Shown: positions 27,933 through 37,279 of the stretch, in pieces
Numbering within the stretch: position 1 is the first letter of the stretch
Layout: each line of letters opens with the position of its first letter
The notes under the pieces: generated by a model
The model's input: the letters and a program-made list of their open reading frames with translations, nothing else
Told to the model about the DNA's origin: nothing
The model's database searches: none
Program-made: the position numbers and the translations under genes
Source: Tepidiphilus olei
Lineage (GTDB): Bacteria > Pseudomonadota > Gammaproteobacteria > Burkholderiales > Rhodocyclaceae
Assembly: GCF_006980705.1 (NCBI RefSeq)
Contig: NZ_SBHO01000001.1
Span: 248,001 to 312,000 of the forward strand
Direction of reading: 5' to 3'
Length of the DNA: 64,000 bases

Positions 27933-28913
27933 TTAGCACGATGAATCTTGATTTGCCACGGGCGTAATCTCGACGTCCTTGACCGCCTCGCCCCAGCCGC
28001 GCAGCCAGCGGTGCAGGAGTTCGGTCTCGACCACGGTGGCGGTGATCGCAAGCCCGTTGGCGGTGGGTTCGACGATTTGGTCTTCGGCGAGCGGGCTTTC
28101 GACGAGGTGGCGGCCTACTGCCGGGTCGATGACGAAACGCACGCGCACGCGGCGGCCGCGATGGATGCCGAAATGTCCTTGGGCGACGTAGTCGGACAGA
28201 CGGAAGTCGGAGGGATAGGGAAAACGCTCGCCGGTGCGGCGGGCTTTTTGGATGCGGCTCAGGGCGAGGATGCGCTGGTTGTCGTAGCCCTCGAACCGGG
28301 CGACGAGGTAGAGGCGTACGCTTTGCTGCACCAGCGCGAGCGGCCAGACGATCGCCTCGCGCGCTTCGTCGCGGGCGTTGCGGTAGGTGAGCGCGAGGGT
28401 TTCTTCGGCGTAGAGGGCTTCACTGACTTCCTCAAGCACGTCGGGGTCGATTTTGGGAGCCAGCAGGGGTTGGTTGTCGGGGATGCGGGTGACTTTGTGC
28501 AGCCAGCGGCGCTGCGCTTCGGCTTCGGGGCGGGTGCCGAGCTCGAGGGCGGCACTCGACCACAGCGGTTCGAGTGCGGTCAGGATGCGGGTGGGCAAGA
28601 GGGCGGCGAGGTCGGCCCGGGCGAGTTGCAGGAGCAGCGCTTCGCTGGGGGTGAGCAGGGGCAGGTTGAGACCGGCGGCCTGGGCCTGCCAGCGGTAGCC
28701 ATAGGGACGGGAGCGGGTGTCGACCTCGAGCGGAAAGCTGGCCGAGAGCGTGTCGAGGTGGCGCTGCACGGTGCGCAGGCTCACCTCGCGCCCCTGGGCG
28801 ACGAGGATCTGGTGGATGCGGGTGCTGCTGATGTAGCGCTTGCGCGGGATGCAGCGCAGGATGTCGAGCAGCAGCAGGGCATTGTCCAGCGCCGGGGCGC
28901 GAGGGGCGCTCAT
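27933..28913 (-). CDS. WYL-domain transcriptional regulator with N-terminal winged helix
   Basis: 326 residues from ATG 28913 with GGGAG upstream; the open frame further upstream overlaps the zinc-ribbon gene. Residues 10-85 form a helix-turn-helix (ISSTRIHQILVAQGREVSLRTVQRHLDTL). A WYL-type domain follows at about 190-250 (IVWPLALVQQSVRLYLVARFEGYDNQRILALSRI), then a WCX-like C-terminal region. Proteins of this layout often sense nucleotides or nucleic acid and repress neighbouring genes, including defence operons (BrxR/CapW type). Two bp after the 69-residue zinc-ribbon gene, so cotranscribed. Confidence 0.88.
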   Translation of the reverse strand: MSAPRAPALDNALLLLDILRCIPRKRYISSTRIHQILVAQGREVSLRTVQRHLDTLSASFPLEVDTRSRPYGYRWQAQAAGLNLPLLTPSEALLLQLARADLAALLPTRILTALEPLWSSAALELGTRPEAEAQRRWLHKVTRIPDNQPLLAPKIDPDVLEEVSEALYAEETLALTYRNARDEAREAIVWPLALVQQSVRLYLVARFEGYDNQRILALSRIQKARRTGERFPYPSDFRLSDYVAQGHFGIHRGRRVRVRFVIDPAVGRHLVESPLAEDQIVEPTANGLAITATVVETELLHRWLRGWGEAVKDVEITPVANQDSSC

Positions 28914-28915
28914 CG

Positions 28916-29125
28916 TCAACCGTCTCCCAGGATGCGCTTGAGGGTTTGCCTGATGCTGTCGACGAGATCGCTTTTGGACTCGCTCTGCAGCTTGGGGCTG
29001 CGGCACAAGGGGCAAAGGGTCGGAGGCAGATCCTCGGGACGCAGGACGTCGCTCGTGGGGGCGTAGGTCTTCTTCCAGCCGCACTCCAGGCAGCGGACGG
29101 TGTAAGGGCGGGGCGGGACCGGCAT
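28916..29125 (-). CDS. Small zinc-ribbon protein upstream of the WYL regulator
   Basis: 69 residues, with AGGAGGAG before the ATG. Two CxxC pairs, CLECGWKK at about 12-19 and CPLCRSPK at about 38-45, predict a zinc ribbon. The C-terminal third is charged and helical (SDLVDSIRQTLKRIL). Its stop is two bases before the WYL start, so the two proteins are probably made together and may act together. No family name is recognised. Confidence 0.78.
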   Translation of the reverse strand: MPVPPRPYTVRCLECGWKKTYAPTSDVLRPEDLPPTLCPLCRSPKLQSESKSDLVDSIRQTLKRILGDG

Positions 29126-29203
29126 GGTCTCCTCCTTTTTTTATGTGGACATGGTATCGGTTCGATATACCGGCGGCAAGGGGCGAAGCGAGCGTTCCGC
29201 GTT

Positions 29204-29437
29204 TCAGTCGCGGCAGGATGCGCGCGGGCCGGTGGTGAGCGTACCCATGGCCGCGATTGCCGCGCCGACGAGGGCCCCTTGCGCGGCGCCTTGCAGGAGG
29301 CGGCCCACCAGGCCGCCGCTGCCACAGCCCGCCGCGCCGAGCAATGCGCCGATGCCGGCGCCTGCCAGAGCGGCGCGGGTGAGGGTGTCTGCCGGGAGGG
29401 TGGAAGAAAAAGCAGGGAAGATCGGTTCGTGCGTCAT
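29204..29437 (-). CDS. Small glycine-zipper membrane peptide
   Basis: 77 residues. A short polar N-terminus leads into alternating Gly/Ala stretches (AALAGAGIGALLGAAG and GAAQGALVGAAIAAMG), the glycine-zipper pattern of small membrane proteins. GGAG lies seven bases before the ATG. It resembles the glycine-rich segment of the zinc-ribbon protein at 27581. No partner or function is known. Low-complexity sequence makes the coding call less secure. Confidence 0.6.
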   Translation of the reverse strand: MTHEPIFPAFSSTLPADTLTRAALAGAGIGALLGAAGCGSGGLVGRLLQGAAQGALVGAAIAAMGTLTTGPRASCRD

Positions 29438-29563
29438 GGTCGTGCTCCGTCGTGAGGTGAGCCCATTGTAGGGAATGGAGGCGACGGTATGTGACGCATG
29501 GAGTAGTTCCGGATTTTCCGGAAAACGGGGGTGATCGAGAGTTCCTTGTGATGCGCGGCCCGG

Positions 29564-29899
29564 TCAGTGCAGGGCGGCGAGTGCGGCTTCCGGTGCCTTG
29601 TCGAGCACTTTGAGCAATGCCTTGGCCGCGCCTGTTGGGCGGCGCTTTCCTTGTTCCCAGTTGCGGATGGTGTCCAGCGGAACATTGATCCGCTCGGCAA
29701 ATTCCGCTTGGCTTAGCCCCAAACGCAGGCGGACGCGGCGCACGAAACGGGCGACGTCTTGCATCGCCTCGGCCTCATCGGCAGCGGCCTGTCGGGCAAT
29801 GTCGGCCTCCGTCGTAGCATCCACCCGTTCGGGATCGATGCGCCCTACATTCAGCGATTCGGGAACTTCGGGGTCAATCCTCATGCGTACGATTTTCAT
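29564..29899 (-). CDS. Helix-turn-helix antitoxin (partner of BrnT-like toxin)
   Basis: 111 residues from the ATG at 29899, with GGGAG nine bases upstream; an ATG at 29884 is an alternative. The C-terminal half is a Cro/XRE-type helix-turn-helix: LGLSQAEFAERINVPLDTIR followed by NWEQGKRRPTGAAKALLKVL. It overlaps the 3' end of the toxin gene by 26 bp. Toxin-first order with a DNA-binding antitoxin suits autoregulation by the complex. The usual BrnA antitoxin has a ribbon-helix-helix fold, so this is an alternative antitoxin type. Confidence 0.85.
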   Translation of the reverse strand: MKIVRMRIDPEVPESLNVGRIDPERVDATTEADIARQAAADEAEAMQDVARFVRRVRLRLGLSQAEFAERINVPLDTIRNWEQGKRRPTGAAKALLKVLDKAPEAALAALH

Positions 29900-30155
29900 A
29901 GTGCTTAATCTCCCGTTGGTTGGCTTTGCGGGCCGAGATGATGCGAATCGCGCCATTCCTTGGTGTATAGACCACGACGAAGAGCCGACCTTCGATCTTG
30001 CCCATCAACTGGTAACGTTCCTCGCCGTAGTTGTATCGGGTATCAGCCTGGATCAGGCGGTTCGGATCGAAGAAGGCTCTGGTAGCGTAGGCGAAATCAA
30101 ACCCGCGCTCTAGGAGGCACGCTTCGCTTTTCGTATCATCCCATTCGAAATCCAT
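29874..30155 (-). CDS. brnT: BrnT-family toxin
   Basis: 93 residues from ATG 30155, which gives the usual BrnT opening (MDFEWDDTKSEACLLERGFDF). Continues with RAFFDPNRLIQADTRYNYGEERYQLMG and the C-terminal RIISARKANQREIKHYEN, the family pattern of an RelE-like ribonuclease. BrnT inhibits translation by cutting RNA. A start at 30188 would add 11 residues without family support. First gene of the toxin-antitoxin pair. Confidence 0.88.
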   Translation of the reverse strand: MDFEWDDTKSEACLLERGFDFAYATRAFFDPNRLIQADTRYNYGEERYQLMGKIEGRLFVVVYTPRNGAIRIISARKANQREIKHYENRTHED

Positions 30156-30271
30156 GGTTGAATTGTAGTTCAAAGGACTACCCACCACAAGAGAACCCGC
30201 TTCGGCCAGCGTCTTTTCGGGATGTGACGTATTGCGTGACGCGGCGCGATGATGGAGGTGGCTTGCAGGGG

Positions 30272-30306
30272 AAAAACGAAAACGCCCGGCGTCTAACCGG
30301 GCGTTT
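30272..30306 (-). terminator. Rho-independent terminator of nrdJ
   Basis: Perfect 10-bp stem AAACGCCCGG (30280-30289) with CCGGGCGTTT (30297-30306) around a 7-base loop. On the minus strand it is followed by TTTTCGTTTTT. It begins about 30 bp after the nrdJ stop. Confidence 0.88.
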
Positions 30307-30335
30307 CGTTTTCTTTCCGTGAAGGGGCGGGGAGG

Positions 30336-33212
30336 TCAGCCGCAGGTGCCGACCGCGCCGCAGGCGGTGCAGAAGTCGCAGCCGTCTTTGCGGATCACGG
30401 CGTAGTTGCCGCATTCGTTGCAGCGCGCGCCTTGCATGAGCTTGGGATCGCGCTCGTCGCGCGGCGCTTCCAGCAGGCCCATTTCGCGGATGGGGAATCC
30501 TCGTTCATCCAGGATGCCGAGCATGGCGTAGCGGTGGATGATGAGGCGGGCGAGGTAGGCCACGGTGCTGGGGAAGTTTTGCTGGCGCCGATCGCCGGGC
30601 ACGAAGGCCATGAAGTCGCCTAGGGGCTCGGGGTAGTTGAGGAGTTTGCGCAGCTTCATGCCGATCCAGGCCGGGTCGATGACGCGCATGTCGAGCGACA
30701 GGATCCGGGTGAGGCCGTCGAGCGAGCGCGGATAATGGCCGGCGAGCCACATGGCGTAGGGTCGGGTCATGGGGCCGGCGCCGTCGGGCGAGGGCAGGGT
30801 GATCTCTTTCAGGCCCAGGATGAAATCGTCGCCCGTGGTCGGGTTCTGGATGTCCACCGTCCAGGAGAGCGTGCCTTCCGTGCCGGTCTTGGGTTCGTGG
30901 CGGCTGAAGAGGCTGTCGAGCACGGGGGTGTCGCCGAGGTGTTCGAAGGCGCCGAGCCGTTCGCAGCGGTAGCGTACCACCTGACCGAAGGCGGAGACGA
31001 CGCTGGGGAAGCGCTTGGGTTCGCCATGCGGCGGGAAGGGCATGTCGAAGGATTTCTCGCCCACGACTTTGGCGAGCTCTTCGAGTTTGAGCTGCAGCCA
31101 GCCGCGGTCGTTGGCGCGCATGTCCATGGAGAGCGTCTTGGCGACCGCGCCGAGGCCGCGGGGCTGGTCGGCGCCATTGACCCAGACTTCGAAGGGGAAG
31201 GCGCCGTGTCCGTTCTGGTCGATGTGGCCGACGAAGAGGGCGAATTCGCCTTCCGGGGTCTCCAGCATGTAGGTCCAGGCGGGGTTGCCGTCGGGCAGTT
31301 TCGGCCGCCCGGGCCAGCGCAGGCTGGAGAGGACCGGTGCGGGTAGTTTCTGGATGGACAGGCGCCGGTTGGCGTCGGTGAATTCGAGTTCGTTCGTCTC
31401 GGGCGTCTTTTCCTTGGGGGGTTCGACCGTGAGGATGGCGCCGACGACGTTGTTGGGACGGTAGGTGGCCAGCCCCTTGAGGCCGGATTTCCAGGCGAAG
31501 GTGTAGAGGTCCTGGAAGTCGTCGTAGGGGTAGTCTTCGGCGACGTTGACGGTCTTGGAGATGGAGGTGTCGATGTAGGGGGCGACCGCCGCGACCATGG
31601 CGGCGTGGGCCTTGGCCGAGATCTCGAGCGCGGTGACGAAGGCGGGCGGCAGGTGCTCCACGTCGCCGCCCAGATGCTTGTAGAGCCGCCAGGCGTGGTC
31701 TTCGACGCTGTATTCCTTGAAGGTGCCGTCGGCCATGCGCTTGCGCCGGGTGTAGGTGTAGGAGAAGGGCGGTTCGATGCCGTTGCTCGCGTTGTCGGCA
31801 AAGGCGAGCGAGATGGTGCCGGTGGGGGCGATGGACAGCAGGTGCGAGTTGCGGATGCCGTGCTTGCGGATGAGCGCCTTGAGTTCGGCAGGCAGACGCG
31901 AGGCGAAGTTGCCGCCGGTGAGGTAGAGGTCGGGATTGAAGAGGGGGAAGGCGCCGCGCTCCTTGGCGAGTTCCACCGAGGCGGTGTAGGCCCGGTCGCG
32001 CAGGTAGCGCGAGATCTCGGAGGCGGTGAGGCGCGCTTCTTCGGTGTCGTAGCGCTTGCCGAGCATGATGAGGGCGTCGCCCAGGCCGGTGAAACCGAGC
32101 CCGACGCGCCGCTTGCTCATGGCCTCGCGCTGTTGCTCGGGCAGAGGCCAGTGGGTGACGTCGAGGACGTTGTCGAGCATGCGCACGGCCACGTCGACCA
32201 CCTTGCCGAAGGCTTCGAAGTCGAAGCGTGCGTGGTCGGTGAAGGGGTCACGCACGAAGAGCGTGAGGTTGATCGAGCCGAGGTCACAGCAACCATAAGG
32301 AGGAAGTGGTTGTTCCGCACAAGGATTGGTGGCTTCGATCGTTTCGCAGTAATAGAGGTTGTTGTCCTGGTTGATGCGGTCGATGAAGAGCACGCCCGGT
32401 TCAGCGTGGTCGTAGGTCGAGCGCATGATCTGGTCCCAGAGCTCGCGCGCGCGTACCTTGCGATAGACCCAGAGTTTGTCTTCGCGCTGGTAGGCGCCGG
32501 CGGCCTTGATCTCGGGACCGGGTTCGGCTTTGTGCACGAGTTCGACCATCTCGTCGGCCTCGACCGCGCGCATGAAGGCGTCGGTGACCGCGACGGAGAT
32601 GTTGAAGTTCGACAGGTCGCCCTGGTCTTTGGCGTGGATGAAGGTTTCGATGTCGGGGTGGTCGCAGCGCAGCACGCCCATCTGGGCGCCGCGCCGTGCG
32701 CCGGCCGATTCCACTGTTTCGCAGGAGCGGTCGAAGACGCGCATGTAGGAGACGGGCCCGGAGGCGTTCGATTGGGTGCCGCGCACGAGCGCGCCGTGCG
32801 GGCGGATGCGGGAGAAGTCGTAGCCCACGCCACCGCCGCGGCGCATGGTCTCGGCCGATTGGGCGAGCGCCGTGTAGATGCCGGGGTAGCCGTCGACCGA
32901 TTCGGTGACGGAGTCGCCCACCGGTTGGACGAAGCAGTTGATCAGCGTGGCTTGCAGCTGGGTGCCGGCGGCGCTGTTGATGCGCCCGGCGGGGATGAAT
33001 CCGTGTTCTTGTGCCCAGAGGAATTTCTTTTCCCAGGCGGCGCGCTCTTCTTCCTTTTCGACCGCGGCGAGCGCTCGGGCGACGCGCCGGCGCACGTCGG
33101 AGACGGTGCGTTCATCGCCTTTGGCATATTTTTCCAGGAGGACCTCCGTGGAGATCTCCTGCGGCGGGAGGTTGTCGACGGTGGGTTTGGTCGTGGTTTT
33201 TTCTTGGCTCAT
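30336..33212 (-). CDS. nrdJ: Ribonucleoside-diphosphate reductase, adenosylcobalamin-dependent (class II)
   Basis: 958 residues from ATG 33212 ([18 protein letters not shown]) with AGGAGC upstream. The active-site core has [33 protein letters not shown] and [22 protein letters not shown]. The C-terminal third has two related TSCPD-like segments (about 690-735 and 845-890), and the protein ends in a four-cysteine zinc finger (CNECGNYAV...[14 protein letters not shown]). It makes deoxynucleotides using a cobalamin radical, working with or without oxygen. No other RNR gene is seen here. Its promoter seems covered by NrdR boxes. No cobalamin riboswitch signature was seen. Confidence 0.95.
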   Translation of the reverse strand: MSQEKTTTKPTVDNLPPQEISTEVLLEKYAKGDERTVSDVRRRVARALAAVEKEEERAAWEKKFLWAQEHGFIPAGRINSAAGTQLQATLINCFVQPVGDSVTESVDGYPGIYTALAQSAETMRRGGGVGYDFSRIRPHGALVRGTQSNASGPVSYMRVFDRSCETVESAGARRGAQMGVLRCDHPDIETFIHAKDQGDLSNFNISVAVTDAFMRAVEADEMVELVHKAEPGPEIKAAGAYQREDKLWVYRKVRARELWDQIMRSTYDHAEPGVLFIDRINQDNNLYYCETIEATNPCAEQPLPPYGCCDLGSINLTLFVRDPFTDHARFDFEAFGKVVDVAVRMLDNVLDVTHWPLPEQQREAMSKRRVGLGFTGLGDALIMLGKRYDTEEARLTASEISRYLRDRAYTASVELAKERGAFPLFNPDLYLTGGNFASRLPAELKALIRKHGIRNSHLLSIAPTGTISLAFADNASNGIEPPFSYTYTRRKRMADGTFKEYSVEDHAWRLYKHLGGDVEHLPPAFVTALEISAKAHAAMVAAVAPYIDTSISKTVNVAEDYPYDDFQDLYTFAWKSGLKGLATYRPNNVVGAILTVEPPKEKTPETNELEFTDANRRLSIQKLPAPVLSSLRWPGRPKLPDGNPAWTYMLETPEGEFALFVGHIDQNGHGAFPFEVWVNGADQPRGLGAVAKTLSMDMRANDRGWLQLKLEELAKVVGEKSFDMPFPPHGEPKRFPSVVSAFGQVVRYRCERLGAFEHLGDTPVLDSLFSRHEPKTGTEGTLSWTVDIQNPTTGDDFILGLKEITLPSPDGAGPMTRPYAMWLAGHYPRSLDGLTRILSLDMRVIDPAWIGMKLRKLLNYPEPLGDFMAFVPGDRRQQNFPSTVAYLARLIIHRYAMLGILDERGFPIREMGLLEAPRDERDPKLMQGARCNECGNYAVIRKDGCDFCTACGAVGTCG

Positions 33213-33302
33213 CGGAAGGCTCCTGGGCGTTTCGTTGAGGCGAACTATAGCCCAGAAATCGCGTAAACGCAAAAAAATAAAATTCAATAAAATCAATTGG
33301 TT

Positions 33303-33350
33303 GTAAAAAATATAGTATCAAAGAGGTTTTACGAACACAACATTTAGTAT
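33303..33350 (-). promoter_or_regulatory. nrdJ promoter overlapped by a tandem NrdR-box pair
   Basis: Box at 33335-33350, ACACAACATTTAGTAT, matches 13 of 16 positions of the NrdR consensus acaCwAtATaTwGtgt; a weaker box at 33303-33318 matches 11. Start-to-start spacing is 32 bp, the helical-phase spacing typical of NrdR pairs. On the minus strand TTGTGT (33335-33340), a 17-base spacer and TACTAT (33312-33317) form a plausible promoter with one hexamer in each box. A second candidate, TTGCGT-N17-TATAGT at 33244-33272, is nearer the gene. Confidence 0.55.
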
Positions 33351-33410
33351 GATAAATGCATCCGATGCACGGGATATCGCCTTGTGGACAAGCGCTTACG
33401 GCGCGTTTTT

Positions 33411-34847
33411 TCAGTTGCGCAGAAGGTCGAGCCTGTAATGCATTTTGAGTAGTTTCTGGAAGCGTTCGACCGTTTCCAGGGCACTTCGAAGTTCGGCGCG
33501 CTCGAGTCGTCCGAGCGCAGAGAGGGGAAGGGTGTTGCGTGGGGGGTGTCCGGCGGCGAGGTGATCGAGTTGGGCGCGCAGTCGTAGTCGGCAGAGGAAG
33601 GCGAAAGCGGCGGCGAGTTCGCGCGATTCGGCACTCGGGATTACGTCGAGCGCAGCGAGCCGCTCGAGTCGATTGAACGTGTTGCCCTCGAGCGCTTGGT
33701 ATTCGATGGCGAGGATTCGCACCCCGTCGGTGATGGCGAAGATGCCGGCTTTTTTCAGGTCGATCGCCCCTTCTTCGGGGGCATTGGCTTTGATCCGGCC
33801 AAACCATCCCAACGGTACCCTGAAGCGTATCGAGTTTTGTGCCATACGTGCGAGTGCGATGGGGTCGGTGCGGACGTGTTCATAGTAGGTCTGACGCAGC
33901 GGGGTGGCGAGCGCGGCGTTGCCCGCGAGCGGCTTGAGGTCGGCGAGCATGCTGGCGTTCATCAAGTTGGCGGGCGTGGGGACGCTCAGCCAGTTGCGGA
34001 TGAGCGCGCACCATTCCTGTTGTGTACGCCGCCATTGCGGATTGCGCGTCATGATGCCGCCCGGGCAAGGGGGGATGCCGATGTCGAGGAGGCGTTGAGT
34101 GAGCGTTTCGCCGAAAGCGGCAATGGCGGTGAGTTCTTCGGGGCTGCAGTCGTCGGCCTGGACGAAGGCGTTGTCTTGGTCGGTGGCGAGCGTTTGCTCA
34201 CCGCGTCCCTGGCTGCCCAGGGCGAGGAAGGCGAGCCGATGCTGTAGGGCGGGGTCGGGCAGGGTGAGTTCGAAGACGCGGCGGGCGATCGCGTCTTCGA
34301 GATAGGCGATCACTTCAACGAGCTCGCGGATGGGGGTGCCGGCACGGGCGAGGACCTCGACGAGGCGCTGTAGTTCGCGTTGTAAGGTGGCGAGGGAAGC
34401 GAAATCTTCCGCGTGTTCGATGTCGAGCGCGAGTTGGTGGGGCGAGTGGCGTTGCAGGCGCAGCAGGTCGGTCTGACTGAGGATGCCGACGAGGTTCCCA
34501 TCGGCGTCGGTGACGCCGAGCCGGTGGATGCGATGACGCGCCATGAGGTAGAGGGCCCGGTGCAGCGGCTCGGCTTCGCCCACCGTGACCAAGGGGGTGC
34601 TCATGATCCGGTCCACGGTGAGCGTGGAAGGTAGGAGGTTTTCCGCGACCACGCGGTTGCGGAGATCTCGGTCGGTGAGGATGCCGAGGGGTCGTTCGGG
34701 GGTTTCGGCCACGACCAGGCTGGAGATGCCGAGCGCCTGCATTTTGCGTGCGGCGACGTCGACTGGGGTCTGGGGCGGGCAGGCGTGGACCGTACCCGAG
34801 CACCAGCGTCCCACTGGTTGAAACAATGCGCTTTCTTCGCCGACCAT
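33411..34847 (-). CDS. CBS-pair protein with DUF294 nucleotidyltransferase-like domain
   Basis: 478 residues from ATG 34847, with GGAGGAG upstream. Two CBS repeats occupy about 25-140 (ILTDRDLRNRVV and GILSQTDLLRLQ). A GlnD-like nucleotidyltransferase core follows with the GS...D.D motif (LALGSQGRGEQTLATDQDNA) near 205-225, then a helical DUF294 C-terminal region. Family members are presumed signal-transduction proteins; the reaction is not established. The usual N-terminal cyclic-nucleotide domain of some relatives is absent. Divergent from tadA. Confidence 0.88.
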   Translation of the reverse strand: MVGEESALFQPVGRWCSGTVHACPPQTPVDVAARKMQALGISSLVVAETPERPLGILTDRDLRNRVVAENLLPSTLTVDRIMSTPLVTVGEAEPLHRALYLMARHRIHRLGVTDADGNLVGILSQTDLLRLQRHSPHQLALDIEHAEDFASLATLQRELQRLVEVLARAGTPIRELVEVIAYLEDAIARRVFELTLPDPALQHRLAFLALGSQGRGEQTLATDQDNAFVQADDCSPEELTAIAAFGETLTQRLLDIGIPPCPGGIMTRNPQWRRTQQEWCALIRNWLSVPTPANLMNASMLADLKPLAGNAALATPLRQTYYEHVRTDPIALARMAQNSIRFRVPLGWFGRIKANAPEEGAIDLKKAGIFAITDGVRILAIEYQALEGNTFNRLERLAALDVIPSAESRELAAAFAFLCRLRLRAQLDHLAAGHPPRNTLPLSALGRLERAELRSALETVERFQKLLKMHYRLDLLRN

Positions 34848-34896
34848 GATCGTCTCCTCCCGTGCCGTCATTCTATCCGGGAAGACTCTGCCCTAG

Positions 34897-35954
<1,058 letters not shown>

Positions 35955-35974
35955 TAGAGGACGACACCGGGGGG

Positions 35975-36003
35975 TTGACGCCCAATGAACGAGCCCGTAT
36001 CAT
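35975..36003 (+). promoter_or_regulatory. Sigma-70 promoter for the tRNA pair
   Basis: TTGACG at 35975-35980, exactly 17 bases, TATCAT at 35998-36003. The predicted start lies about 12 bp before tRNA-Val. Five of six -35 and five of six -10 bases match consensus. Confidence 0.8.
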
Positions 36004-36022
36004 AATGAACTCTGCACACGAC

Positions 36023-36097
36023 GGGCGGTTAGCTCAGCGGTAGAGCACTGCCTTCACACGGCAGGGGTCAGTGGTTCGATCCCACTACCGCCCACCA
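36023..36097 (+). tRNA. tRNA-Val (anticodon CAC)
   Basis: 75 nt including an encoded CCA. Acceptor GGGCGGT pairs with ACCGCCC. The anticodon stem CTGCC/GGCAG encloses loop TTCACAC, giving anticodon CAC. The D-arm (AGCTCAGCGGTAGAGC) and T-arm (TTCGATCCC) are canonical. Confidence 0.95.
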
Positions 36098-36129
36098 CCC
36101 AGGTGGGTTGTACCGTCGTGCAAGACCAT

Positions 36130-36205
<76 letters not shown>

Positions 36206-36213
36206 CGTTTTCG

Positions 36214-36240
36214 GCCAACTTGTCATCAGGTTGGCTTTTT
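36214..36240 (+). terminator. Terminator after tRNA-Ala
   Basis: GCCAAC (36214-36219), a 10-base loop, GTTGGC (36230-36235), then TTTTT. It begins 8 bp after the tRNA 3' end. Confidence 0.8.
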
Positions 36241-36645
36241 CATTTCTGGATTCCCCTTTTTGAGTCAAAGGGTTAAATAACTCTTCCAGAGCCTGAGTGT
36301 CGGCAGTTCGACCCTGTTTTGGTGCTTTTTGCCGGCCAGTTCGACTCTATTTTGCCTTGACACGCCTCTGTGGCGAACACGCATTTCTGTAAACAGGCTC
36401 TCCGCGAGGTAGGAGACCATGAGATGTGCGCCAGTTGAACGCCTTGCCGGGCTGTTCGGCTTCTGCTGCCTCAGTGATGCGGTGTAGGATTGGCATCGTG
36501 GCGAGATTGCGAAGCAATGTGGTGCACATCACACTTTGCCGATCGTTCTATGCCAAGCGGAACCCGACTGAACCGACTGGAGGCGCGGTGAAAACGCTTG
36601 CCTGGATCTGATCTGCGCAGATAGATGGCGCTAGCCAATTGTCTG
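36241..36645. other. Degenerate stretch between tRNA-Ala and the toxin gene
   Basis: About 400 bp with no intact gene. Two imperfect copies of a 21/22-bp sequence lie at 36301-36321 and 36333-36354; both contain AGTTCGAC, like a tRNA T-arm, and on the minus strand both spell QNRVEL. Short minus-strand frames here (36265-36420 and 36347-36532) look like pieces of one decayed coding sequence joined by a frameshift. No family is recognised. A scar of past integration next to the tRNA is possible. Confidence 0.45.
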
Positions 36646-36924
36646 TCATCCGTCCATCTGCTTGAGGTCGCGATAGAAGTTTTCGTGCGGCCCCACCATC
36701 AGCAGCTTGAGCGTATTTTCGTCGAGAATCCGGTAGGCCAGGAGGCAGAGCAAGCTGCCCATGTGGAACTTGTAGACCCTTACGCCTGCAAGGTCGCCGA
36801 CTTTGGCTTCACCCGCTTCGGGTTGACGGGCGATGGTACGTACCGCCTCGTCGAGCGCAGCTTTCTGTTGCTGGTGCAGTTTTTTGACGATGCGCGCGAA
36901 TGTCGGGGTGACAAGGATACGCAT
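36646..36924 (-). CDS. RelE/ParE-family toxin
   Basis: 92 residues. MRILVTPTFARIVKKLHQQQK opens like RelE toxins, and VRVYKFHMGSLLCLLAYRI with LLMVGPHENFYRDLK is the RelE-type core and end. Likely an mRNA interferase, though a ParE-like gyrase poison cannot be excluded. Its ATG shares a base with the upstream antitoxin stop (TGATG), a typical toxin-antitoxin junction. Confidence 0.85.
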   Translation of the reverse strand: MRILVTPTFARIVKKLHQQQKAALDEAVRTIARQPEAGEAKVGDLAGVRVYKFHMGSLLCLLAYRILDENTLKLLMVGPHENFYRDLKQMDG

Positions 36925-37133
36925 CAGCCGAATTGGTACTCACCTACCGGCCCTTCCTGGTCCGCGACCAGGATGTCGCGGATGACGCTGAAGGGCAGAT
37001 CGGGGTTTTCAGCGGCGATCTTGCCGATCTGTGACCAGTATTCGATTTGTTTGGGGACCGAGCGGTGCTCGATGGCGCCGTAGCGCTTGGCGCTTTCGAC
37101 CAAGCTTTCGGACAGTTTGACGTTGACAGCCAT
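36924..37133 (-). CDS. ParD-like antitoxin
   Basis: 69 residues from ATG 37133 with GGAGG upstream. MAVNVKLSESLVESAKRYG is a ribbon-helix-helix-like opening, and RSVPKQIEYWSQIGKIAAENPDLPF follows the ParD-like antitoxin pattern. The C-terminal segment (ILVADQEGPVGEYQFG) would wrap the toxin. Antitoxin-first order, coupled to the toxin by TGATG. The 146 bp between here and msrAB hold no gene. Confidence 0.83.
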   Translation of the reverse strand: MAVNVKLSESLVESAKRYGAIEHRSVPKQIEYWSQIGKIAAENPDLPFSVIRDILVADQEGPVGEYQFG

Positions 37134-37279
37134 AGTAGACCTCCGACTAATGCGCCATTCTAGCCCATGATGGACCAAAATGGAACCTGTTTCATGGGAT
37201 TGATCAGACCACCAGGGATTGATTGTGCAACCTTTTTTGGCCATGGACTTGCTCTGTGCGTTTTGCCGCGAGGCGGCGA

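Noticed and set aside
33213-33410. Cobalamin riboswitch upstream of the B12-dependent RNR gene
   Set aside because: Looked for because class II RNR genes sometimes have one. No B12-box-like or conserved junction sequence was seen, and the leader is short and AT-rich.
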